A stretch of DNA of 64,000 nucleotides from Acidimicrobiaceae bacterium (GCA_003155135.1 PMFN01000013.1:124001-188000); one strand, 5' to 3'; counted from the stretch's first letter, positions 35,845 to 44,214 are shown. The notes: a model not told the origin generated them from the letters alone. A program made the numbers and translations.

Positions 35845-36318
35845 TCAGAGTCCGATGTCTTCGTGCCAGAGCTCGGGGTGCTCGGCGATGAAGCTCCCCA
35901 GCAGCTCGATGCACTCGGGATCGTCGAGCTCGAGCACCCCGTGGCCGAGCTCGACGAGCCAGTCGTGGCCGCCCACGAAGTTGCGGGACTCGCCGACCAC
36001 GACCAGGCCGATGCGGAACTGCCGGACGAGTCCGCTGCAGTACCAGCAGGGCGAGAGGGTGGTCACCATCACGCAGTCGGGGTAGTCGCGCCGGCGACCG
36101 GCGTTGCGGAAGGCGTCGGTCTCGGCGTGCATCGAGGGGTCGTCGTGCTGGACGCGGCGGTTGTGGCCCCGACCAAGCAGGGTGCCGTCGCGGTGGAACA
36201 GGGCGGCGCCGATGGGTATGCCGCCCTCTGCCAGGCCGATGCGGGCCTCTTCCAAGGCGATGGCCAGCATGGCGCCGGCCGTGGCGGGGTCGAGCGTGGG
36301 TTCGCTAGTTGCGGTCAC
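35845..36318 (-). CDS. Cytosine deaminase, yeast FCY1-like zinc type
   Basis: 157 residues. Zinc motifs HAETDAF (His, catalytic Glu) and LSPCWYCSG (PCxxC). The order GGIPIGAALF, LGRGHNRRVQ, the long VVVGESRNFVGG loop and a C-terminal WHEDIGL match yeast cytosine deaminase almost motif for motif, rather than the large amidohydrolase CodA or TadA. It would convert cytosine to uracil, feeding upp 49 bp away in convergent orientation. The GTG at 36318 is the probable start; an ATG at 36270 is possible. Only 27 bp separate the GTG from the ATG of the divergent phosphoribosyltransferase gene. Confidence 0.9.
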   Translation of the reverse strand: MTATSEPTLDPATAGAMLAIALEEARIGLAEGGIPIGAALFHRDGTLLGRGHNRRVQHDDPSMHAETDAFRNAGRRRDYPDCVMVTTLSPCWYCSGLVRQFRIGLVVVGESRNFVGGHDWLVELGHGVLELDDPECIELLGSFIAEHPELWHEDIGL

Positions 36319-36345
36319 GGGGCCAGGGGAGGGAGAGTCTCGAAC

Positions 36346-36996
36346 ATGATCGACGCGAATGGTACCTACCGGACCATGGTGGGTTCCCAGGAGAAGCACC
36401 TCCCCCTCGTCACCCTCTCCCCGCAGCTCACCATCGCCCTTTTGATCAGCGTCGACCACGGGGTCGAGTTCTCGACGGTGGCCGGGCGTGAGCTGGCGGA
36501 GCTGCTCGCCCCCTACGACGTCGATGTCGTCGTCTCGGTGGCCACCATGGGGATCCCGCTCGCCATCGAGGTGAGCCGGGCCCTCGGCCTCGACGACTAC
36601 GTGATCCTGCAGAAGACGCCGAAGATCCACCTTGCCGATGCCATCGCCGAGCCGGTGAAGTCGATCACTACCGGGGCCCCGCAGCGTCTGCTCTTCGACC
36701 GTGCGCGGGTCGCCGCGGTCGCCGGCAGGCGCGTCGGCGTGGTCGACGACGTCATCTCGACCGGGGCGTCGCTCAGCGCCGCCCTCAAGCTTCTGCGCAG
36801 TGTCGAGGCCCAGCCCGTCGCCATCGGCACCATGCTGACCGAGGCCTCGCAGTGGCGCCACGCCCTCGGCGACGACGCCAGGCTCGTGCACAGCCTCGGT
36901 GCGATCCCGCTCTTCCGACCCAACCCGGCCGGCGAGCTCGAAGAGGACTGGGACGGGGCCGACCCCGAGCCGGTCCAGGCCACGACCGGGGTCTGA
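36346..36996 (+). CDS. Phosphoribosyltransferase, purine (Apt/Xpt-like) or orotate type
   Basis: 216-residue type I phosphoribosyltransferase. The PRPP motif is VGVVDDVISTGASLSAAL and a flexible loop precedes it (VILQKTPKIHLADAIAEPV). The overall pattern resembles adenine/xanthine or orotate phosphoribosyltransferase; base specificity is not resolved. Start at 36346 follows ggggagggagag. In the salvage island it would make nucleotide from the deaminated or imported purine. It ends 8 bp from the GNAT-AAA stop in convergent orientation. Confidence 0.85.
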   Translation: MIDANGTYRTMVGSQEKHLPLVTLSPQLTIALLISVDHGVEFSTVAGRELAELLAPYDVDVVVSVATMGIPLAIEVSRALGLDDYVILQKTPKIHLADAIAEPVKSITTGAPQRLLFDRARVAAVAGRRVGVVDDVISTGASLSAALKLLRSVEAQPVAIGTMLTEASQWRHALGDDARLVHSLGAIPLFRPNPAGELEEDWDGADPEPVQATTGV

Positions 36997-37004
36997 GCCG
37001 CCGA

Positions 37005-38267
37005 TCAGAGCCTGGCGAAGGTGTGGGCCTCGGCCGCCACCCGCTCCGCGGCCTCGGGGTTGACCGAAGGCCGTGTCGACTCGATGGCGGCGAAGATGTC
37101 CTCTTGGGTGACCCGGCTCTCGCCGCCGGCGAGCGCCCGGTCGAAGGCCAGCTGCGCGCTTCGTTGGGCGACCAGGGCGAAGTCGGCGGGGGTGAAGCCG
37201 TCGGTGCGCGCCGCGATCTCCTTCGGGTCGCCGGCGGGCACGAAATCGACGGCCAGCTCGGCACGCCCCCCCTCGTCGGGAGCGGCGATGGGGATGATGA
37301 GATCGAAACGGCCTGGCCGCAGCAGGGCGAGGTCGATGGCGGCGATCGAGTTCGTGGCCATGACCATCAGCCGCCCCGGGCGGCTCTTGAAGGTCGGGAT
37401 GGCCTTCAAGAGCTCGTTGACAATGGGCTGGTTGTCCGGTCGCTCGGCACGGTCGGACGCGATCTCGTCTGCCTCGTCGATGAAGCAGACGATGCGGTCG
37501 ACCCGGCGCAGCTCGTCCAGTGTCTGGCGCAGGGCGGCCGCGCCGGCCGCGCCCTGACCGAGCAGCGAGGGGTGCAGCTCGACGAACGCCCACGAGAGTC
37601 GCGACGCGATGGACCGCGCGAACGAGGTCTTGCCCGTCCCAGGGGGCCCGAACAGCATGATGGCGGCCGGCGGGGTCAGCTCGAGGCGGTCGGCAAGATC
37701 AGGGTGGGCGAGGGGTGCGACCACCCGGCGCTCCAAGAGCTCCTTCGTCGAGGAGAAGCCCTTCATCGACTCCCAGAGCCCCGACTCGGGGAAGCCACCG
37801 CCGTAGCGCTCGACGGTCGCCAGTTCCTCGGGGACCATCGAGGCATCGCGCACGTAGAGGTGCAACCCGTCGAGATGGGTGAAGCCCTGATTGGCGAACG
37901 CCAGCTCGCCGACCTGGCCGGGGTGCACGAGGGCAATCAGCCGGGAGGCACCCTTGTGGATGATCTCCTGGTCGAGGGCACGCAGCAGCGACGAGCCGAT
38001 TCCCTGTTGGCGCCAGGACGGGTGGAGCGCGAGGGCGAGCAGGTGGGCGTCAGGGCCGCCGACGCGAGCGATGACCGCTCCCACCAGGGTGCCCGCCGTC
38101 GAGATCGCGACGCAGGCCGGCTGGTGCTCGGAGAGTGCCTCGATGACGTCACTGCGGCTGTAGGGGGCTCCCGTGGCGATCCCGGCCTCGTCGATGAGCT
38201 CGACCACGTCCTCGAAGGACAAGGTGGCATCTCGATGATCGAGCGTCATGACCCGCCACGTCAGCAC
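37005..38267 (-). CDS. GNAT acetyltransferase fused to AAA ATPase
   Basis: 420 residues. Residues about 15-140 form a GNAT domain (acetyl-CoA loop in ALHPSWRQQGIGSSLL). From about 165 a classical AAA module follows: Walker A GPPGTGKT (207-214), Walker B VCFIDEADE, sensor 1 MATNS, and arginine finger in LRPGRFDLIIP. Domain motifs are all intact, so both activities are plausible; an acetyltransferase delivered by an AAA remodeller is unusual. The GTG at 38267 is chosen because TAGAGT lies exactly 6 bp upstream (leaderless); an ATG at 38249 is the alternative. Its partner substrate is unknown. It lies in the nucleobase salvage island, 57 bp downstream of the permease gene. Confidence 0.88.
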   Translation of the reverse strand: MLTWRVMTLDHRDATLSFEDVVELIDEAGIATGAPYSRSDVIEALSEHQPACVAISTAGTLVGAVIARVGGPDAHLLALALHPSWRQQGIGSSLLRALDQEIIHKGASRLIALVHPGQVGELAFANQGFTHLDGLHLYVRDASMVPEELATVERYGGGFPESGLWESMKGFSSTKELLERRVVAPLAHPDLADRLELTPPAAIMLFGPPGTGKTSFARSIASRLSWAFVELHPSLLGQGAAGAAALRQTLDELRRVDRIVCFIDEADEIASDRAERPDNQPIVNELLKAIPTFKSRPGRLMVMATNSIAAIDLALLRPGRFDLIIPIAAPDEGGRAELAVDFVPAGDPKEIAARTDGFTPADFALVAQRSAQLAFDRALAGGESRVTQEDIFAAIESTRPSVNPEAAERVAAEAHTFARL

Positions 38268-38273
38268 GAGCCA

Positions 38274-38279
38274 ACTCTA
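38274..38279 (-). promoter_or_regulatory. -10 element TAGAGT for leaderless GNAT-AAA gene
   Basis: TAGAGT on the minus strand ends 6 bp before the GTG at 38267, the same geometry as at several other genes here. No clear -35. It implies that the gene can be transcribed independently of the permease. Confidence 0.4.
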
Positions 38280-38324
38280 CGCAGTGCTGCGCTGCGTGGC
38301 TGTCGATCCGACAAGGTGGTGGAT

Positions 38325-39824
38325 CTAGGCGATGCCCTGGTCGCGGAGCAGCTCCTGTTGGATGGGGACCTGGCGCTTCACGTCCTTCCAGCCGAGGATG
38401 AGGTAAGCGAGGCCGCCGACCACCATCCCGGTGAACACGGAGAAGTCCGCACCCCCGGAGTGCACGGTGATGGGATTCATCCACTTCGGCACGTTGAGGC
38501 CGATGGGGGGCGAGAGGGCCGACATGGCGGCGCACATCCCGATCAGCTGCGCCACGAGAGCCCGCCAGTTCCACCCGCCGGTCGAGCCGTAGTAGATGCT
38601 CGTGTGGTCACGCTTTTGGAGCTCCGAGGCGACGTAGCGGTAGCGGCGCATCGCCCAGTCCACGAGGAAGATCGCCACCCACGGGGCGATCCAGATGATC
38701 ACGAGGCTCACGAATTCCTTCAGGTAGGTGCTGAAGTTCGAGTTGAACACCGCCCAGAAGGTGATCAGCATGCAGATGAAGCTGTCGAGCAGCACGGCCT
38801 GATAGCGCTTCAGGTGGGCGCCCATCGCCTGGAGGGTGACCCCAGAGGAGTACATGTCGAGGCTGTTGATCCCGAAGAGCTGCGTGATGGCAAACAGCAG
38901 GAAGATCACCACGAATGCAGGCGGCACGGTGCTCTGCCCGAGGAATGCGGTAAAGGGGTTCGAGCCGTTCCACTCCGCCGCGGTGCCAACAGCGGTGAAG
39001 GTGACCGCCCCGAGCGTCATGATCAGCACCTCGGGGATGAAGGTGCCGGCGAAGATCCAGCCGACGGTGGCCTTTTTCGACGCGTCACGGGGCAGGTAGC
39101 GGCTGTAGTCGTTGCCGCACTCGGCCCAGCCGAGGCCCGACAAGGTGATGGTGAAGGCGAGGCCGACCATGTAGAGCTGCCAGTTCACGTAGCTGGCCGG
39201 GTGGGCGCCCAAGTGGGCGTGGCTGGCGGTGAAGCCGAGGACCACGGCGAAGATCACCACGAAGGGCACGATCAGCATCCGCAGGACCTTGACCATGGTG
39301 GCATGGCCGAGGAACGGCAGGATGATCTGGATGGCCACCGCCACGAGGATGAGGATGACCTTGGCCGGCGAGCCCGGGTGGAAGCCGGACTTGGTCACGA
39401 GGACCAAGGAGGCGCCGACGATGAGGATGAGGCCCTCCACCTCGAAGCCGAGCTGGGTCAGCCAGTTGAAAAAGGCGATGACACGGTTGCCGTTCGGCCC
39501 GAATGCCGCACGGTTGATCCCGAACACCGTGGTGCCGGCGTCAGGTCCCTGCAGGGAGGCGAGGCCGAGGAGGAAGTACGAGAGGTTGCCGATGATGATC
39601 AGGCTGAGCGTCTGGAGGAAGCTGAAGCCGAACCCGATCAGGATGGCGCCGTAGATGAAGTACTCGACGTTGACGCTCGCCCCTGCCCACATGCTGGCGA
39701 TGTCACGTGGCCTGGCCCACCGCTCGCTCTCGGGGATGAACTCGACGCCTCGCGGCTCGACCCGGAACGGCAGGTCCCCCTCGGGCAGGTTCTCGATCGG
39801 GTCTTCAACCTTGACTGCGGCCAC
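38325..39824 (-). CDS. NCS1-family nucleobase:cation symporter (cytosine/purine permease)
   Basis: 499 residues, about twelve transmembrane helices. NCS1 signatures include SMWAGASVNVEYF in the first helix, GWAECGNDYSRYLP in the fifth/sixth region and LSGLGW just before it. NCS1 proteins import cytosine, purines, allantoin, uracil or related heterocycles; the neighbours (cytosine deaminase, upp, phosphoribosyltransferase, adenosine deaminase) argue for a nucleobase. The GTG at 39824 follows ggagga. It has its own predicted promoter at 40074-40102, giving a leader of about 240 nt with competing hairpins. Confidence 0.92.
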   Translation of the reverse strand: MAAVKVEDPIENLPEGDLPFRVEPRGVEFIPESERWARPRDIASMWAGASVNVEYFIYGAILIGFGFSFLQTLSLIIIGNLSYFLLGLASLQGPDAGTTVFGINRAAFGPNGNRVIAFFNWLTQLGFEVEGLILIVGASLVLVTKSGFHPGSPAKVILILVAVAIQIILPFLGHATMVKVLRMLIVPFVVIFAVVLGFTASHAHLGAHPASYVNWQLYMVGLAFTITLSGLGWAECGNDYSRYLPRDASKKATVGWIFAGTFIPEVLIMTLGAVTFTAVGTAAEWNGSNPFTAFLGQSTVPPAFVVIFLLFAITQLFGINSLDMYSSGVTLQAMGAHLKRYQAVLLDSFICMLITFWAVFNSNFSTYLKEFVSLVIIWIAPWVAIFLVDWAMRRYRYVASELQKRDHTSIYYGSTGGWNWRALVAQLIGMCAAMSALSPPIGLNVPKWMNPITVHSGGADFSVFTGMVVGGLAYLILGWKDVKRQVPIQQELLRDQGIA

Positions 39825-39864
39825 GCTTCCTCCATCTGCTCATTCGGATCAGTGCAACGCCACA

Positions 39865-39930
39865 CCACCGGACCCGCCCCGCCCGCGCGAGTCGAGCGGG
39901 GCCCCACCGGGCGAGTTCGACGTCCGGTGG
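39865..39930 (-). promoter_or_regulatory. Candidate bistable RNA leader of the NCS1 permease
   Basis: In the transcript sense (minus strand) CCACCGGAC (39930-39922) can pair with GTCCGGTGG (39873-39865), 9 bp, enclosing a second stem of 7 bp between 39902-39896 and 39882-39876. The first seven bases of the same strand can instead pair with CCGGTGG at 39910-39904 to form a local hairpin with a 13-nt loop. The two pairings exclude each other, as in attenuators and riboswitches. The element ends 40 bp before the start codon. GC-rich sequence gives chance pairings, so this is a candidate only. Confidence 0.42.
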
Positions 39931-40073
39931 CCGACCCGCTCGGGAGCCGAGTGCCAGGATCCGCGCCGGGGGTGCCGGCGGGGGCGGGCCGCGAACGCCT
40001 CCAGCGAGAGAATCACACGCCACGCTCCTCGATTGGGTGCGACCGACCTCGCGCATGCGACGTTTCCGATGAG

Positions 40074-40102
40074 ACAATGCGTGCAAACGGTCGTGACGTC
40101 AA
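40074..40102 (-). promoter_or_regulatory. Predicted promoter of the NCS1 permease
   Basis: Minus strand TTGACG (40102-40097), 17 bp, CATTGT (40079-40074). The -35 overlaps the palindrome TGACGTCA (40094-40101), a possible operator. Transcription would start near 40067, about 240 nt before the GTG at 39824. The 328-bp gap between 39824 and 40153 holds this promoter and the structured leader and no gene. Confidence 0.5.
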
Positions 40103-40152
40103 GCCGAACTGTGTGAACTTCTGGTTTCGCGCCCGGGCGGGGGAAAGTCCAT

Positions 40153-41193
40153 TCAAGCGTTCGTGGCCAAGAAGTCCTCAAGCTCGCCGTGCAGTTCGTG
40201 CCGGCGGTCGTCGTCGGCGAAGCTCGAGTCGATCGAGGTGCGCGCGATGCGAGCGAGCATCGGGCGGTCCCACCCGAACGCCGCCGCGCTCCGGGCGTAC
40301 TCGCCGGCCAGATCGATGCCGTAGAGCAGCGGGTCATCGGTGTTGAGGGAGAAGGCCACCCCGGCGGCCGCCAGGGGTACGACCGGGTGCTCGGCCAGCG
40401 AGGGGACGACGCCGAGGATGACGTTCGAGCTCGGGCAGATGTCGAGGGGGATGGACCTTCGGACCAGCTCGGCCACCACCGCCGGGTCCTCGAGGGCGCG
40501 GATGCCGTGGTCGATCCGCTCGGCCCCGAGCAGCTCGATCGCCTCGCGCACGCCGTCGGCCCCCGAGGACTCGCCCGCATGCGCGCAGCGCCGGAGCCCG
40601 GCCGCGCCGGCGCGCCCGAATGCCTCGGCGAAGCGCTCGTTGTGCGAGCCTGCTGCCTCGTTGCCGTCGATCGAGAGGGCGCCGACGCGCCGGTGGCGGC
40701 GCTCGATCATCCAGTCGACGAAGTGCAGGGCCTCGGTCGCCGACTGCTGCCGCTTCAGGCTGAGGCAGAGGGTGGCCGTGGCGAAGCCGTCGGCCTCGGC
40801 GTTGCGGAACCCGTCGTCGAGGGCGTCGAGCATGAGCCCGAGGCGGTCGGCGAAGCCGGGCCAGTGGGTCGGGTTGGCGATGACGTCGATGTGGCGGGTG
40901 CCCGAGACCGAGCTGCGCCGAGCGGACTCGTAGGCGATGGTGGCGAGCTCGTCAGGCTCGGTGATGAGCGCGCACGACCAGTCGAGGTAGGCGAGGAGCT
41001 CGGCGAGACCGCCGAGCACCGGGCGCCCTTCGTCGAGGGGGAGCGGCGAGGTGGCCCCGTGGCGCTCGGCGGCGACCGCCACCACGGCGGCATCCACGCA
41101 GCCCTCGAGGTGGAGATGGACCTCGGCCTTCGGGAGCCGGTGGATCCACTCGAGGTCGGTCAGTGCGGGCGCCACGCACTCATTGTGGACCAT
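40153..41193 (-). CDS. add: Adenosine (or adenine) deaminase
   Basis: 346-residue zinc amidohydrolase. Motifs in order: KAEVHLHLEG (HxH), CAHAGES (zinc His and catalytic Glu), ERIDHGIRA (His), ICPSSNV and SLNTDDP (Asp pair). It deaminates adenosine to inosine; the related adenine deaminases share these motifs, so the base alone is possible. Upstream-most gene of the minus-strand part of the salvage island. ATG at 41193 lacks a ribosome site; a GTG at 41175 with CACAAT 6 bp upstream would give a leaderless start six codons later. Confidence 0.92.
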   Translation of the reverse strand: MVHNECVAPALTDLEWIHRLPKAEVHLHLEGCVDAAVVAVAAERHGATSPLPLDEGRPVLGGLAELLAYLDWSCALITEPDELATIAYESARRSSVSGTRHIDVIANPTHWPGFADRLGLMLDALDDGFRNAEADGFATATLCLSLKRQQSATEALHFVDWMIERRHRRVGALSIDGNEAAGSHNERFAEAFGRAGAAGLRRCAHAGESSGADGVREAIELLGAERIDHGIRALEDPAVVAELVRRSIPLDICPSSNVILGVVPSLAEHPVVPLAAAGVAFSLNTDDPLLYGIDLAGEYARSAAAFGWDRPMLARIARTSIDSSFADDDRRHELHGELEDFLATNA

Positions 41194-41334
41194 GGGCCGA
41201 CCCGGGAAAGTGAGGTGGTGTGTCGGGCGGGCGCGACCCCGAACGGCGCCAGACGCTCGCCGTATGCTGAAGACGTCACCCCCACAGGCCGTACGAGACC
41301 GCGGCCGCCCCGGCGGTCACCCCAGAGGAGTCCG

Positions 41335-42366
41335 ATGCCCACTGACAAGCCCATGCAGCTCGGAATGATCGGACTCGGCCGGATGGGCGCCAATCTGGTG
41401 CGCCGGCTCATGGCCGACGGCCACCGTTGTGTCGTTTACGACGTGAGCCCCGATGCGGTGAAGGCGCTCGAGGGCGAGGGCGCGACCGGCGCCAGCTCGC
41501 TCGCCGATTTCGTGGCGAAGCTCGAGACCCCGCGCGCAGCGTGGATTATGGTGCCCGCCGGCGTGGTCCAGACCACGCTCGACGAGCTCACCCCGCTTCT
41601 CGAACCGGGCGACATCGTGATCGACGGTGGCAACTCGTACTACCGCGACGACATCGCGCGTGCCGAGCAGCTCGAGTCCGAGCAGCTGCACTTCGTCGAC
41701 GTCGGCACCAGTGGAGGGGTCTTCGGACTCGAACGAGGCTTCTGTCTCATGATCGGTGGCGAGGACCCCGTGGTCGAGCACCTCGACCCGATCTTCAAGA
41801 CCATTGCGCCGGGCGAGGGATCGCTCGAGCCCACGCCGTCACGCACCCGAACCGACGGGACCGCCCAGCACGGCTACCTGCACTGCGGCCCGAGCGGAGC
41901 GGGCCACTACGTGAAGATGGTCCACAACGGCATCGAGTACGGCCTGATGGCCGCCTACGCAGAGGGCCTCAACATCCTCGCCCACGCCAACGCCGGCGGA
42001 AAGCACCAGGACATCGATGCCGAGACCACGCCGCTGCGCGACCCGTGGGCCTACCAGTACGACATCGACCTGCCCGAGGTGGCCGAGGTGTGGCGACGCG
42101 GCTCGGTGGTCGCCTCCTGGCTGCTCGACCTCACCGCTGACGCCCTGGCCAAGTCGCCACATCTCGACGACTTCGCCGGCCGGGTCTCGGACTCCGGCGA
42201 GGGCCGCTGGACGGTCAACGCGGCCGTCGACACCGGCGCGCCGGCCCCGGTCATCACCACAGCGCTCTACGACCGTTTCACCTCTCGGGGCGAGGCCGAC
42301 TTCGCCGACAAGCTGCTCTCGGCGATGCGCTCGGAGTTCGGCGGCCACGACGAGAAGAAGGACTGA
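41335..42366 (+). CDS. gnd: 6-phosphogluconate dehydrogenase, decarboxylating, short (GndA/YqeC) type
   Basis: 343 residues, the short bacterial form. It oxidises 6-phosphogluconate to ribulose 5-phosphate and CO2. NAD(P) loop GMIGLGRMGANLVRRLM, substrate segment DVGTSGGVFGLERGF, catalytic lysine and asparagine in GHYVKMVHNGIEYG and EGLNILAHA. The ATG at 41335 follows agaggag; a second ATG lies six codons downstream. Ribulose 5-phosphate is the precursor of PRPP used by the two phosphoribosyltransferases nearby, though that proximity may be accidental. Confidence 0.93.
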   Translation: MPTDKPMQLGMIGLGRMGANLVRRLMADGHRCVVYDVSPDAVKALEGEGATGASSLADFVAKLETPRAAWIMVPAGVVQTTLDELTPLLEPGDIVIDGGNSYYRDDIARAEQLESEQLHFVDVGTSGGVFGLERGFCLMIGGEDPVVEHLDPIFKTIAPGEGSLEPTPSRTRTDGTAQHGYLHCGPSGAGHYVKMVHNGIEYGLMAAYAEGLNILAHANAGGKHQDIDAETTPLRDPWAYQYDIDLPEVAEVWRRGSVVASWLLDLTADALAKSPHLDDFAGRVSDSGEGRWTVNAAVDTGAPAPVITTALYDRFTSRGEADFADKLLSAMRSEFGGHDEKKD

Positions 42367-42419
42367 GCCACCTACAGGCTGCCGGGCGCGTCACGACCGG
42401 GAGGTAGCGTCGACAGACG

Positions 42420-43394
42420 GTGCCATCGACTCCTTCAACCGCCGGCTCGCGCAGCGAGCAGCAGGCCGGAGCCGCGCCGCTCGTGGTGGCACGCCAGCTG
42501 GTGAAGCGATTCGGCGACTTCCTCGCAGTCGACGGCGTGGACTTCGAGATCGGTAAGGGGGAGTCCTTCGGCTTCCTCGGCCCGAACGGCGCCGGGAAGA
42601 CCTCGACCATGCGGATGATCGCCTGTATGTCGCCCCTCACATCGGGGACGCTCCGGGTGCTCGGCATGGACCCGGCGACCGATGGCCCGAAGATCCGCAG
42701 CCGCATCGGCCTGGTCGCCCAAGAGGACACGCTCGACCTCGAGCTCACCGTGCTCGACAACCTGATGATCTACGGGCGTTACTTCGACCTGCCGAAGAAG
42801 GTCATCCGGGAGCGGGCGGAGCGCCTGCTCGACTTCGCCCAACTGACCGAGCGCGCCCACGACAAGGTCGACCCGCTCTCGGGCGGCATGAAGCGCCGTC
42901 TCACGATCGCCCGCTCCCTCATCTCGGAACCCGACCTCCTCATCTTGGACGAGCCGACCACAGGCCTCGACCCCCAGGCCCGCCACCTGCTCTGGGACCG
43001 GCTGTACCGGCTCCAGCAGGAAGGGGTCACGCTCGTCATCACCACCCACTACATGGACGAGGCCGAGCAGCTCTGTGACCGGCTGGTAGTGATGGACCAC
43101 GGCCGCTTCGCCGCCGAGGGCGCCCCCCGCCAGCTGATCGAGGAGTTCTCGACCAAAGAGGTGGTCGAACTGCGGTTCCGCTCCGGCGAGCACGAGGACG
43201 TGGCGATGCGGCTGGCCGATGTGGCCGAGCGCGCCGAGGTGCTGCCCGACCGCCTCTTGCTCTACACCACCGACGGGGACGGCGCCCTGGCCGAGGTGCA
43301 CCGGCGCGGGCTCAGCCCGGAGAGCTCCCTCGTGCGCCGCTCCACCCTTGAAGACGTCTTCTTGCGGCTCACCGGCCGCACCCTCGTCGATTGA
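42420..43394 (+). CDS. ABC-2 exporter ATPase (NodI/DrrA family)
   Basis: 324 residues. Walker A GPNGAGKTSTMRM, signature LSGGMKRRLTIARSL, Walker B LLILDEPTTGLDP and switch histidine in ITTHYMDEAEQ. The MIYGRYFDLP segment is shared with NodI-like ATPases. The GTG at 42420 is used, with ggagg about 15 bp upstream. It is followed by two ABC-2 permeases with 7-bp and overlapping junctions, forming a three-gene exporter operon for a lipid-like or polysaccharide-like cargo. Confidence 0.93.
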   Translation: MPSTPSTAGSRSEQQAGAAPLVVARQLVKRFGDFLAVDGVDFEIGKGESFGFLGPNGAGKTSTMRMIACMSPLTSGTLRVLGMDPATDGPKIRSRIGLVAQEDTLDLELTVLDNLMIYGRYFDLPKKVIRERAERLLDFAQLTERAHDKVDPLSGGMKRRLTIARSLISEPDLLILDEPTTGLDPQARHLLWDRLYRLQQEGVTLVITTHYMDEAEQLCDRLVVMDHGRFAAEGAPRQLIEEFSTKEVVELRFRSGEHEDVAMRLADVAERAEVLPDRLLLYTTDGDGALAEVHRRGLSPESSLVRRSTLEDVFLRLTGRTLVD

Positions 43395-43401
43395 GCGGAC
43401 C

Positions 43402-44214
43402 GTGACCGTCGAGGCACAGCCGGTCGGAGGGGAGCGGCACCGGTCCCTCCCGACGTGGCTCCGGGCGGTGCGCTACTACGCCTACCAGTACAAGCGGACC
43501 TGGAAGGGCTCGGTCACCACCAGCTTCTTGTACCCGGTCCTGTACCTGGCGGCCATGGGCGTCGGCCTGGGCAGCCTGGTCAACAAGCACGTCGGCGTGG
43601 TCGACGGCCTGTCGTACCTCGACTTCATCGCGCCCGGACTCCTGGCGGCGACCGCCATGCAGGTGGCGGGGAACGAGTCGATGTACCCGGTGATGGGGGC
43701 GATCAAATGGTGGCGCACGTACTACGCCATGCTGGCCACGCCCCTCTCGGTGCTCGACGTGCTGCTCGGCCACCTCGGCTGGATCGTGCTCCGGCTGCTC
43801 ATGGTGTCGGTCATCTACCTCGGGGTGATGGCCGCCTTCGGGACGATCCACTCGCCGCTCGCCGTGCTCGCCATCCCCGCCGCCGTCCTCACCGGTCTCG
43901 CCTTCGCCGCACCCATTTCGGCCTACGCCGCGGCCCAGAACACCGACGTCGGGTTCACCACCATCTACCGCTTCATCCTGATCCCGCTCTTCTTGTTCTC
44001 GGGCACGTTCTTCCCCGTCTCCCAGCTGCCGGCGTGGCTCCAGCCGATCGCCTACGCCACGCCCCTCTTCCACGGTGTGCGGCTGTGCCGGGGCCTGACC
44101 GAGGGGCACCTCGGGTGGCAGGCCGCACTGGTGAGCACCGCCTACCTCGTCGTCGTGTTCCTCGTGGGGTGCTGGCTCGCCGAGCGCTCCTATGCCAAGC
44201 GGCTGGTGGTCTGA
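43402..44214 (+). CDS. ABC-2 permease, subunit 1
   Basis: 270 residues with six transmembrane helices. After a cytoplasmic N terminus (RYYAYQYKRTWKG) come typical ABC-2 features: a FIAPGLLAATAMQVAGNES segment between helices 1 and 2, IKWWRTYYAMLATPLS, and FLFSGTFFPVSQLPAWLQ before the last helices. GTG start at 43402, 7 bp after the ATPase stop. It should pair with the next permease. Confidence 0.9.
   Translation: MTVEAQPVGGERHRSLPTWLRAVRYYAYQYKRTWKGSVTTSFLYPVLYLAAMGVGLGSLVNKHVGVVDGLSYLDFIAPGLLAATAMQVAGNESMYPVMGAIKWWRTYYAMLATPLSVLDVLLGHLGWIVLRLLMVSVIYLGVMAAFGTIHSPLAVLAIPAAVLTGLAFAAPISAYAAAQNTDVGFTTIYRFILIPLFLFSGTFFPVSQLPAWLQPIAYATPLFHGVRLCRGLTEGHLGWQAALVSTAYLVVVFLVGCWLAERSYAKRLVV

Noticed and set aside
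39830..39860. CTGATCCG in the NCS1 leader as the 3' core of a TPP riboswitch (some NCS1 proteins import thiamine precursors)
   Set aside because: The required CTGAGA partner and the following AATGCC-like conserved bases are missing; a chance octamer.
36852..40346. 1164-codon plus-strand open frame over the GNAT-AAA, NCS1 and adenosine deaminase genes
   Set aside because: Antisense shadow of three genes with clear catalytic or membrane motifs; the translation is low-complexity.
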